Source of the DNA: an uncultured Peptococcaceae bacterium
Lineage (GTDB): Bacteria > Bacillota > Dehalobacteriia > UBA7702
Length of the DNA stretch: 10,151 bases
NCBI GenBank assembly: GCA_937919295.1
Contig: CALFRX010000138.1
Coordinates: forward strand, 1-10,151
Reading direction: 5' to 3'
Under the pieces are notes generated by a model. That model saw nothing but the letters and a program-made list of their open reading frames with translations, did no database searches and was not told where the DNA came from. This document shows, piece after piece, positions 4,516 through 10,151 of this stretch. The translations under genes and the position numbers were made by a program. How positions within the stretch are numbered: position 1 is the first letter of the stretch; each line of letters opens with the position of its first letter.

Positions 4516-5373
4516 TTACGCCCTTTTTTTGCGGGAAAGATTGAGGATTGCTAAGATAAAGCAGATCGCAGCGGCGGCCAGCAAGTAAGCGATGCTGGTC
4601 AGGGCGGAAACTTCATGACCGCCAAATTGGAAGGTTACTCCCAGCAGTTCCTTGAATTCGTTGGCGTAACCGGCGGGAACCCCGGCAAAACCGGTGTTCA
4701 TCGCGTCTTCCATCATCGTTTGGCGCAATAATACGGCGGCGTGGGACGGCGGAAATAATTTGATCACCATTTGCACGGCATGAGGCAGTTGGCCGATGGG
4801 CAGATAGATGCCGGTAAGAAAACCGATCAGAGTGCCGATCACCGCACTTGCCGTGGAAAACGCGCTTTCGCTGCTGAAAAAGGAGGTAAGCAAAAAGATC
4901 ATAGAAGTATTGGTCAGATCGGCAAGTAAAAGCAGAAGGATCACATTGGTTAGGGTGTTGAAGCTCATCAGCGCGCCGCCTTCGGCGACGATATAGATTT
5001 CGGCAAAAACCAAGGTGATGACGGACATTACAAAACCGATGACAAAGGCGCTTAAAATGTAGCCTCCCGCCAAGCTTTTGCGGCTTATGGGCGAAGAAAA
5101 AAAGTCTTTCGTGATCTTCTGGGTTTTATCATTGACCATGATGTTGAACGCTCCCATGGTCGTGGTGACGGAAGTGATGGCCAAGAGGCCGGCCATCACC
5201 CAGTTATCCATGATTTCCCGGGCGTTGCCGAGCTCTTTTAAAGAAGAGGTCCAGACGTCGCCTAAGAAAAGAACATATAAACCGATGATGATGAAGGAAG
5301 CCAGCAAGGAGAAGAATACCGCCGAGCGGTCTCTGAAGAAAACCAGTAAATTACGTTTCATAAAGGCGATCAT
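4516..5373 (-). CDS. ABC-2 type transporter permease
   Basis: This is the membrane subunit of an ABC exporter that works with the ATPase encoded just upstream. The 285 residues contain about six membrane segments: 20-38, 58-80, 104-130, 138-165, 172-194 and 257-279. The order is typical of ABC-2 permeases, with an amphipathic N-terminus (MIAFMKRNLLVFFRDR) and a conserved cytoplasmic stretch near FFSSPISRKSLAGGYILSAF (91-110). The positively charged C-terminus (LSRKKRA) is cytoplasmic. Its ATG overlaps the stop of the ATPase gene (ATGA, 5370-5373), so the two are translationally coupled. The substrate cannot be deduced; relatives export peptides, lipids or drugs. It is the last gene of the operon before the terminator at 4401-4441. 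Confidence 0.93.
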   Translation of the reverse strand: MIAFMKRNLLVFFRDRSAVFFSLLASFIIIGLYVLFLGDVWTSSLKELGNAREIMDNWVMAGLLAITSVTTTMGAFNIMVNDKTQKITKDFFSSPISRKSLAGGYILSAFVIGFVMSVITLVFAEIYIVAEGGALMSFNTLTNVILLLLLADLTNTSMIFLLTSFFSSESAFSTASAVIGTLIGFLTGIYLPIGQLPHAVQMVIKLFPPSHAAVLLRQTMMEDAMNTGFAGVPAGYANEFKELLGVTFQFGGHEVSALTSIAYLLAAAAICFILAILNLSRKKRA

Positions 5374-6287
5374 TGGCGTAACTCCTTTCCCGTGATACCG
5401 ATGAAGGCGTCGTCCATGGTGCCGGATATTACTTCGAAGCTGCTGATGAACGGTTCGCAGGGGCTGAGCAGGGGCAGGGCGTCGAGGGTTTTTTCGAGAT
5501 TGACGATGAGCTGATCCGCGATTTGCCGATAGGCAACGCCGGCCTTTTGCAAAATCTCTTTGACGGCGTCAAAATCATGGCAGGTCAGCCGTAATTTATC
5601 CGTGGCATATGCCTGCTTGAGGACAGAGGGCGTGCCTTTGGCGGCGATTTCGCCGTTGTCTATGACGATCACAAAATCCGCTTCCGCCGCTTCCTCCATA
5701 TAGTGGGTGGTGAGAAAGACGGTGATGCCTTTGTCCCTTTGCAATTTTTGGATCGTTTCCCAAACGGCTTTTCTGGTCTGGGGATCCAATCCCGTGGTGG
5801 GTTCGTCCAAAAAGAGAATTTTTGGCATGTGGATTAAGGCCCGCGCGATATCACAGCGGCGGCGCTGACCGCCGGAAAGTTTGCCGTAGGGGCGTTTCGC
5901 GTATTCCGTAACCCCTGATAGGGTCATGGCCTCCCTGACGGCGTTTTTTAAAGCAACGCCTTTCAAACCGTAGAGGGCACCACGGCAGCGCATATTTTCT
6001 TCCACCGTTAGGCGTTTATCCAAGAGGCTGTCTTGAAAGACGGCGCCGATGGCTTTGCGGATCGCTTCGTCCTGCTTGCCCAAAACAGCGCCGTCGACGC
6101 TGATTTTGCCGCTGTCCGGCTTTAAGAAGGTGCAGAGGATATCGATGGTGGTGCTTTTCCCCGCGCCGTTGGGGCCTAAAAAGGCGAATAGCTTGCCTTC
6201 TTCCGCATAGAAGCTGATGCCTTTCACCGCTTCAAGGTTACCGTATGATTTTTTTAGGTTTTCGACTTCAATGATATGACGCATCAT
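5370..6287 (-). CDS. ABC transporter ATP-binding protein (drug/peptide export type)
   Basis: This 305-residue ATPase energises the ABC-2 permease encoded next. It carries Walker A GPNGAGKS (38-45), Q-loop Gln85, signature LSGGQ (137-141), Walker B ILFLDE (157-162), D-loop GLD (166-168) and switch His195. The C-terminal 80 residues form the extension usual in DrrA/CcmA-like exporters. The start has two adjacent ATGs at 6287 and 6284, with AAGGAAAGGG just upstream (6300-6291). Its first 20 bases overlap the end of the DUF3021 gene. Position and overlap put it in a four-gene operon with LytTR and DUF3021 proteins. Confidence 0.95.
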   Translation of the reverse strand: MMRHIIEVENLKKSYGNLEAVKGISFYAEEGKLFAFLGPNGAGKSTTIDILCTFLKPDSGKISVDGAVLGKQDEAIRKAIGAVFQDSLLDKRLTVEENMRCRGALYGLKGVALKNAVREAMTLSGVTEYAKRPYGKLSGGQRRRCDIARALIHMPKILFLDEPTTGLDPQTRKAVWETIQKLQRDKGITVFLTTHYMEEAAEADFVIVIDNGEIAAKGTPSVLKQAYATDKLRLTCHDFDAVKEILQKAGVAYRQIADQLIVNLEKTLDALPLLSPCEPFISSFEVISGTMDDAFIGITGKELRQ

Positions 6288-6699
6288 TTTCCCTTTCCTT
6301 GATCTTTTGATTGATTTTCTTTGCGGTATCCCTGCTTTGCCAGACCATGATCAGATGAGTGACGAAAAAGACGGTGACGAGGATGACAATGATTTGCAAA
6401 ACGGATTTTCCTTCCCATGGAAACCATTGAAAGATGCCGCCGCCAATGCCCAAGATCACCACGGCGACATCAAGGAGGAGCAGCGATGTGGCGAACAACT
6501 GGGATTCCAGCGGTATTTTGGAGGTGAAATACATGAGGATACTGATCAATGTTGTACAGCAAAAAAGCTCTAATAAATGGCGGCTTTCCAGAAAAGCTGT
6601 CCTATCGGCGATGAACCACAGCGTGGAAAGAAGGACCGTGACAACGGTAAAGGAAATGCAGTCGATGAAAACACATTCTTTGACTGAAATTTTGTTCAT
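6268..6699 (-). CDS. DUF3021 family four-helix membrane protein
   Basis: This 143-residue membrane protein has four predicted helices (12-31, 44-60, 68-90, 100-120) and a basic cytoplasmic tail. It sits directly after a LytTR regulator, an arrangement typical of DUF3021. In characterised LytTR regulatory systems of streptococci the membrane partner inhibits the DNA-binding protein; I infer the same here. The start chosen is the ATG at 6699, preceded by AAGGAG at 6716-6711 with an 11-base spacer. The in-frame ATG at 6720 (giving 150 residues) has no ribosome binding site, and the AAGGAG lies inside its coding sequence. The 3' end overlaps the ATPase gene by 20 bases. Confidence 0.82.
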   Translation of the reverse strand: MNKISVKECVFIDCISFTVVTVLLSTLWFIADRTAFLESRHLLELFCCTTLISILMYFTSKIPLESQLFATSLLLLDVAVVILGIGGGIFQWFPWEGKSVLQIIVILVTVFFVTHLIMVWQSRDTAKKINQKIKERENDASYH

Positions 6700-6716
6700 G
6701 GTTTCTGTCTCTCCTT

Positions 6717-7157
6717 TCATATACCGAATTTTTGGCGAAAGCCCGCCACATAGTGACGGTTAATCAGCTGTTTTTCGCCATTGTTTAAGGTTGCTTCCAG
6801 TTTGCCACTGAGTAAGGGACGCACCGATTTCAGTTGATCGGTATTCAAAATGGTGGCTTTGCTGATGCGGACAAAAGGAGTATCCGCCAGTTCCCGCTCC
6901 CATTCGTAAAGCTTTTTTCTGCTTTCGTATATTTCCTCCGCCAAATACAGAAAGATCTTTTCATCGACGCAGTCGATATAGAACACATCGGAAAGCAGGA
7001 TTTTGTAGGTTTCCCCATTTTTTAAGCCCACCGCTTCATCGCAAAAGAGCCGCAGCTGAGCCAGGAGCTTTTCGGTCTTTCCATCAACGTCCACACGACA
7101 TTTGACGGCGACTTCTGTTTCTCCGTAAGCGTCGTTTCGCTCAATGCTAATTTTCAA
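6717..7157 (-). CDS. LytTR-domain DNA-binding transcriptional regulator
   Basis: This is a 146-residue cytoplasmic regulator. The LytTR DNA-binding domain occupies about residues 50-143, with typical elements DVFYIDCVDEKIFLY (57-71), FVRISKATILN (95-105) and RHYVAGFRQKF (134-144). There is no receiver domain, so it is not a two-component response regulator; the downstream DUF3021 protein is the likely signal input. Initiation is at a TTG codon (7157-7155), supported by AGGAGG at 7170-7165 with a 7-base spacer. The stop region overlaps the long reading of the next gene. It is the first gene of the LytTR-DUF3021-ABC operon and probably autoregulates it. Confidence 0.92.
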   Translation of the reverse strand: MKISIERNDAYGETEVAVKCRVDVDGKTEKLLAQLRLFCDEAVGLKNGETYKILLSDVFYIDCVDEKIFLYLAEEIYESRKKLYEWERELADTPFVRISKATILNTDQLKSVRPLLSGKLEATLNNGEKQLINRHYVAGFRQKFGI

Positions 7158-7189
7158 AAGAATACCTCCTTTGGCACTGCACGGGTATC

Positions 7190-7218
7190 ATGATACAATA
7201 GCTTTTTTCAAAAAACAA
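7190..7218 (-). promoter_or_regulatory. Predicted promoter of the LytTR operon, with palindromes
   Basis: On the minus strand TTGTTT (7218-7213) and TATCAT (7195-7190) are spaced by 17 bases. The -10 lies inside a perfect 12-bp palindrome GTATCATGATAC (7185-7196). A second, imperfect palindrome with GGTT/AACC arms around a CCGG core sits just upstream at 7222-7235. Either could be a regulator site; neither was matched to a known LytTR consensus. Confidence 0.5.
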
Positions 7219-7285
7219 GAGGGTTTCCGGTAACCTGCTTTTTTTCGGGGGTAAGATGCGTAAGACCCGAAAACCGCCTCAAGGT

Positions 7286-7882
7286 TCAACGGGGGAAAAA
7301 CTTTTCCTGGCCTTTGGTGATGAGGTCGTATATGAGCCGCGCCGTATCTTGCGTCGGCTTTTTCATACCGTCTTTCAGCCACTGTTTGATCACGCCGATA
7401 CAGCCGTTGGCGAAAAAGAGAAAGGCGTATCTCGCGTCTTCCTTGTCCATATCTTCGCCAATGACCGTCGGCAATAGCTCAAGCCGGGCCAGAATCATGA
7501 TGATATCCTGCTCAAAAGAAATATCGCCGTTGGCGTTGAGCAGCAGATCCACCAATACGGCATTGGCTTTGATATACTCTAATATTTTTTCAAGCATCTC
7601 CGCCGTCGTGCTGTCAAAGGCGTTGGGATTGTAGTTTGCGAGATAATCCTTGACATCGTCGACGAGATCGCTTTCGATTTGGTGCAGCAGGTCGTATTGG
7701 TCAATATAGTGGGCGTAAAAGGTGGTGCGGTTGACATCGGCCAAAGCGCAGATCTCTTTGATGGTGATCTTGGCGATGGGCTTTTCTTTCAACAGCTTGA
7801 TAAAGCTGTTTTTGATGACCATTTTGGAATACTTAACTCGGCGGTCAACCTTTTTTTCCGCTTTTTTTTGATCGGTAGTCAT
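7286..7882 (-). CDS. TetR/AcrR-family transcriptional regulator
   Basis: This gene encodes 198 residues. After a basic N-terminus, the TetR_N helix-turn-helix occupies about residues 17-65 (KITIKEICALADVNRTTFYAHY, 38-59). The remaining helical domain resembles the C-terminal type found in DhaS-like members, with a long central segment and GCIGVIKQWLKDG (159-171). TetR proteins usually repress adjacent genes and release DNA on binding a small ligand; the ligand is unknown. The ATG at 7882 has AGGA at 7894-7891, eight bases upstream. It is divergent from the MacB-like ABC genes, and two palindromes lie between them, so that system is its probable target. It also lies 128 bases upstream of the LytTR operon on the same strand, and read-through into that operon is possible. 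Confidence 0.93.
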   Translation of the reverse strand: MTTDQKKAEKKVDRRVKYSKMVIKNSFIKLLKEKPIAKITIKEICALADVNRTTFYAHYIDQYDLLHQIESDLVDDVKDYLANYNPNAFDSTTAEMLEKILEYIKANAVLVDLLLNANGDISFEQDIIMILARLELLPTVIGEDMDKEDARYAFLFFANGCIGVIKQWLKDGMKKPTQDTARLIYDLITKGQEKFFPR

Positions 7883-7919
7883 AACCTTTTTCCTGTAAAA
7901 TAATTTTTTTTAAATTAAA

Positions 7920-7942
7920 CAACAGATTTCAGAAATCCGTTG
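7920..7942. promoter_or_regulatory. Candidate TetR operator 1
   Basis: The arms CAACAGATTTC (7920-7930) and GAAATCCGTTG (7932-7942) form an inverted repeat with one mismatch around a single central base. Length and symmetry fit a TetR-family operator, and the site lies between the TetR gene and the ABC genes. Confidence 0.65.
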
Positions 7943-7949
7943 AATAAAT

Positions 7950-7970
7950 GGCAGATTTTAAAAATTTGCC
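7950..7970. promoter_or_regulatory. Candidate TetR operator 2
   Basis: The arms GGCAGATTTT (7950-7959) and AAAATTTGCC (7961-7970) form an inverted repeat with one mismatch around one central base. It shares the core CAGATTT-N3-AAAT with operator 1, and its centre is 29 bases away. It ends two bases before the -35 of the downstream ABC promoter, a good position for repression. Confidence 0.62.
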
Positions 7971-7972
7971 TG

Positions 7973-8001
7973 TTGAATTTGAAACACAATGCTATTATAC
8001 T
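7973..8001 (+). promoter_or_regulatory. Promoter of the MacB-like ABC genes
   Basis: TTGAAT (7973-7978) and TATACT (7996-8001), with a 17-base spacer, make a plausible housekeeping promoter. The predicted leader is about 40 bases. The -35 abuts candidate TetR operator 2. Confidence 0.7.
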
Positions 8002-8048
8002 GTATCCAAGATAGATAATCAACACCATGTACAATAAATGGAGGAGCT

Positions 8049-8750
8049 ATGGCATTTATTGAATTTGAGCATGTCAGCAAAGAGTATCATACAGGAGATG
8101 TTGTCATCAAGGCCGTGGAGGATTGCTCTTTTTCCGTGGAAGAAGGGGAGCTCGTGGTGATTTTAGGGCCCTCCGGCGCCGGTAAAACAACGGTTTTGAA
8201 TTTATTGGGCGGTATGGACAGTCCCAGCGGCGGCCGGATCAAAGTCGGCGGCAATGAGATCCATCATCTAAATAGAAAAGACCTGACCAGCTATAGGCGT
8301 AACGATATTGGCTTTGTTTTTCAGTTTTATAATTTGGTGGAAAATCTGACGGCTTTGGAAAACGTGGAACTGGCATCCCAGATCTGTACAGATTCTCTTG
8401 ATCCGAAAACCGTTTTGGATCAGGTTGGTTTGAGCCATCGCATCAACCATTTCCCATCCCAGCTTTCCGGTGGGGAGCAGCAGCGTGTTGCCATTGCCAG
8501 GGCGGTGGCAAAAAGTCCGAAGCTATTGCTTTGCGATGAACCCACCGGCGCCCTGGACAGCGATACAGGCCAGCGGATCATCGAACTTTTGCAACAGACC
8601 TGCAAAAAAACGAAAACCACGACACTGTTAATTACCCATAATGCCGTTGTCGCGGAAATTGCCGATAAGGTGATTCACATTAAGAACGGCACGGTTGAGG
8701 AGGTTGTCATAAATCCTCAGCCCAAATCAGCACAGGAGCTCGCTTGGTAA
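8049..8750 (+). CDS. MacB/LolD-type ABC transporter ATP-binding protein
   Basis: This 233-residue cytoplasmic ATPase partners the FtsX-type permease encoded next. It has Walker A GPSGAGKT (40-47), Q-loop Gln92 in FVFQFYNL, signature LSGGE (139-143), Walker B LLLCDE (159-164), D-loop ALD (168-170) and switch His197. The sequence FVFQFYNL and the short length are typical of the MacB/LolD/FtsE group, which drive conformational work on substrates outside the membrane rather than classical transport. The start has GGAGG at 8040-8044. The stop codon overlaps the next start (TAATG), so the permease is translationally coupled. Control by the divergent TetR protein is inferred from the two palindromes upstream. 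Confidence 0.95.
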   Translation: MAFIEFEHVSKEYHTGDVVIKAVEDCSFSVEEGELVVILGPSGAGKTTVLNLLGGMDSPSGGRIKVGGNEIHHLNRKDLTSYRRNDIGFVFQFYNLVENLTALENVELASQICTDSLDPKTVLDQVGLSHRINHFPSQLSGGEQQRVAIARAVAKSPKLLLCDEPTGALDSDTGQRIIELLQQTCKKTKTTTLLITHNAVVAEIADKVIHIKNGTVEEVVINPQPKSAQELAW

Positions 8751-10151
8751 TGCATTTGCTAATCAAAAACACTTTGATGAAAATTAAAAAAACCTGTGGC
8801 CGTTATCTTTCCCTGTTTCTCATCATCCTGGTGGGCGTCGGCTTCTTTGCCGGTGTTAGAGTTAGTGCTCCCGACCTCAGAGCTACACTCAGCAACTACA
8901 ACCAGGAGTTTCAGCTGATGGATCTGAAGATCGTCAGCACCATGGGCCTGACCGATGACGACGTGGCGGCCATTGCGAGCCTTCCCGGCGTGGCCTCAGT
9001 GATCCCCAGCTACTCCCTGGACGCCCTGGCAGGAAAGAATGTCGTCCGCGTCCATGCGCTGTTGAACGACGTCAATACCGTGAGCCTGACTGCGGGACGT
9101 CTGCCGGAAAGCGACGATGAATGCGTGGCGGATGCGGAGTATTATCAGATTGGCGATGTGATCAAACTGTCAGATGTGGACAGTGATTTGAAGCATGCGG
9201 CCTATACCGTGGTGGGTACGGTATCATCGCCGTTGTATATTGCCGATGATTACGGGAGCACAACAGAGGGCGCCGGTGAATTGTATTCCTTCCTCTTTGT
9301 AAATGAGCATAACTTTACGTTGGACGCTTATACCGAGATCTATGTGAAGGCCGCGTCGGAAAAAGCTGCCGTTGATTTCACCACGGCCTATGGCTCCTTG
9401 ATCACCGCGATCACAGATAAAGCGGAAGGTCTCAAAGAGGCGCGGCAAACAGCTCGTTACCGGGAAATCTATGACGAGGCGGCTCAAACCATTGACGACA
9501 GTGAGCAAACCCTTGATGACGAGGCGGCTTCTGCCGGGAAAACCCTCGCAGACGCCAAAGCTCAGCTTGATGATGGCAGTGCTGCTCTGCGTTCCGCCAA
9601 AGCGACCTTAGCGGAGCAGGAAGCGCAGCTTAACGAAACTGTGAAAGAGCAGAACGCTGCCTTTGCCAGCAGCAGGGAGCAACTGGATACCGCCTGGGGC
9701 CAGGTGGACGCCGCTTTGGCCAACAACGGCCTTAGCCGGGATACCCTTGACGGCCAAATCGCCCAGCTGTCCGCTGCCCTCAACGCCTTGCAGGAGCAAC
9801 TGGGCCAGTACGAGGTTGACAGCCCCGAATACGTTGCGGTCAGTACGGAAATCGCTGAAAAAACCGCTGCTTATCAAAACCTTCTTACGTTGCAAAATAC
9901 CCTTCAGTCGCTGTCCGCGCAGGAAGAGCAATGGGCGGCGGGGAGCAAGGCTTTTCAGAGCCAAATCGCTGCGGCCCGGGAAGAAATCGCCGCCGGTAAA
10001 GCAACCATTGCCCAAAAGGAGGCGGAACTTCAGTCCGGTTATGACGCGTATCAAAAAGGCCTGTCTTCATATCAGGGGGAAGTTGCCGACGCGAAAGACG
10101 AAATTGCTAAAGCCAAAGAAGAGCTTGCCACTTTGGCAAAGCCCCAATGGA
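8750..10151 (+). CDS. FtsX-type (MacB-like) ABC permease with long extracytoplasmic coiled coil (partial, 3' cut)
   Basis: The frame is open from ATG 8750 to the window end, giving 467 complete codons. AGGAG lies at 8734-8738, 11 bases upstream, and the start overlaps the ATPase stop. After a basic N-terminus (KNTLMKIKKTCGRY) there is one membrane helix (about 20-40). An extracytoplasmic domain of the MacB-PCD kind follows (about 41-225), including GVASVIPSY (80-88) and LTAGRLPES (113-121). Residues about 225-462 are a long Ala/Gln/Glu-rich coiled coil with the recurring pattern A-x-x-x-L/I. Related Bacillota proteins of about 1,000 or more residues return to the membrane after a KP-x-W motif (here KPQW at the edge) and then carry FtsX permease domains, which I expect beyond the window. 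The role is inferred: mechanotransmission or export of lipid, peptide or antibiotic, under TetR control. Confidence 0.9.
   Translation, partial: MHLLIKNTLMKIKKTCGRYLSLFLIILVGVGFFAGVRVSAPDLRATLSNYNQEFQLMDLKIVSTMGLTDDDVAAIASLPGVASVIPSYSLDALAGKNVVRVHALLNDVNTVSLTAGRLPESDDECVADAEYYQIGDVIKLSDVDSDLKHAAYTVVGTVSSPLYIADDYGSTTEGAGELYSFLFVNEHNFTLDAYTEIYVKAASEKAAVDFTTAYGSLITAITDKAEGLKEARQTARYREIYDEAAQTIDDSEQTLDDEAASAGKTLADAKAQLDDGSAALRSAKATLAEQEAQLNETVKEQNAAFASSREQLDTAWGQVDAALANNGLSRDTLDGQIAQLSAALNALQEQLGQYEVDSPEYVAVSTEIAEKTAAYQNLLTLQNTLQSLSAQEEQWAAGSKAFQSQIAAAREEIAAGKATIAQKEAELQSGYDAYQKGLSSYQGEVADAKDEIAKAKEELATLAKPQW

Noticed and set aside
4345..4588. Two overlapping small plus-strand open frames after the regulator
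   Set aside because: They run through the bidirectional terminator into the 3' end of the permease gene, without ribosome binding sites.
6700..6720. Start of the DUF3021 gene at ATG 6720
   Set aside because: There is no ribosome binding site before it. The AAGGAG at 6716-6711 lies inside that extension and serves the ATG at 6699.
7240..7276. Hairpin-like TTTTTTCGGGGGT...ACCCGAAAA as a terminator of the TetR gene
   Set aside because: The stem can pair, but no T run follows it on the minus strand, so it is not a convincing terminator for TetR.
9608..10054. 148-codon minus-strand open frame within the FtsX-type permease gene
   Set aside because: The plus-strand frame is continuous with a recognisable permease and coiled coil; the minus-strand frame is a by-product of its biased codons.

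Overview
The window looks like chromosomal DNA of a Bacillota (Firmicutes) bacterium, probably a clostridial or related anaerobe. The reasons are strong AAGGAG/GGAGG ribosome binding sites, near-consensus housekeeping promoters with A/T-rich surroundings, intrinsic terminators, the DXP-independent vitamin B6 pathway (PdxS/PdxT), and a LytTR-DUF3021-ABC module of the kind common in that phylum. Species cannot be decided from the sequence.

Layout. (1) 1-931: the 3' end of one gene and two complete genes for small, hydrophilic, Cys/Trp-free proteins that I do not recognise. The two complete ones share an N-terminal KRI[S/T]R motif and a similar upstream layout, and each has its own terminator. 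(2) About 977-1240: the dead 3' end of an IS3-family insertion sequence, truncated on the left and deleted internally, next to the end of pdxT. (3) 1272-2716 on the minus strand: pdxS-pdxT (PLP synthase), with stop and start codons overlapping. (4) 2717-2890: a compact divergent promoter region in which two near-perfect promoters face each other over a palindrome. (5) 2891-4303 on the plus strand: a MocR/PdxR-type regulator, intact except that the PLP-binding lysine position is Asn. (6) 4401-4441: a bidirectional terminator. (7) 7157 down to 4516 on the minus strand: an operon of LytTR regulator, DUF3021 membrane protein, ABC ATPase and ABC-2 permease with overlapping genes. (8) 7882-7286 on the minus strand: a TetR-family regulator. 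It diverges from (9) 8049 to the window end on the plus strand: a MacB/LolD-type ATPase and a large FtsX-type permease with a long extracytoplasmic coiled coil, cut by the window edge. The TetR/ABC intergenic region carries two related near-perfect palindromes that are likely TetR operators.

How the genes work together. PdxS and PdxT make pyridoxal 5'-phosphate from ribose 5-phosphate, glyceraldehyde 3-phosphate and glutamine. The divergent MocR protein is the expected PLP-sensing regulator, but its lost lysine raises the question of whether it can still sense PLP by forming an aldimine. The rest of the window holds two separately controlled ABC systems: a LytTR-controlled ABC-2 exporter and a TetR-controlled MacB-like system. 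The most unusual points are the Lys-to-Asn change in the regulator, the face-to-face pdx promoters and the uncharacterised small-protein cluster. I see no CRISPR array, tRNA or rRNA.
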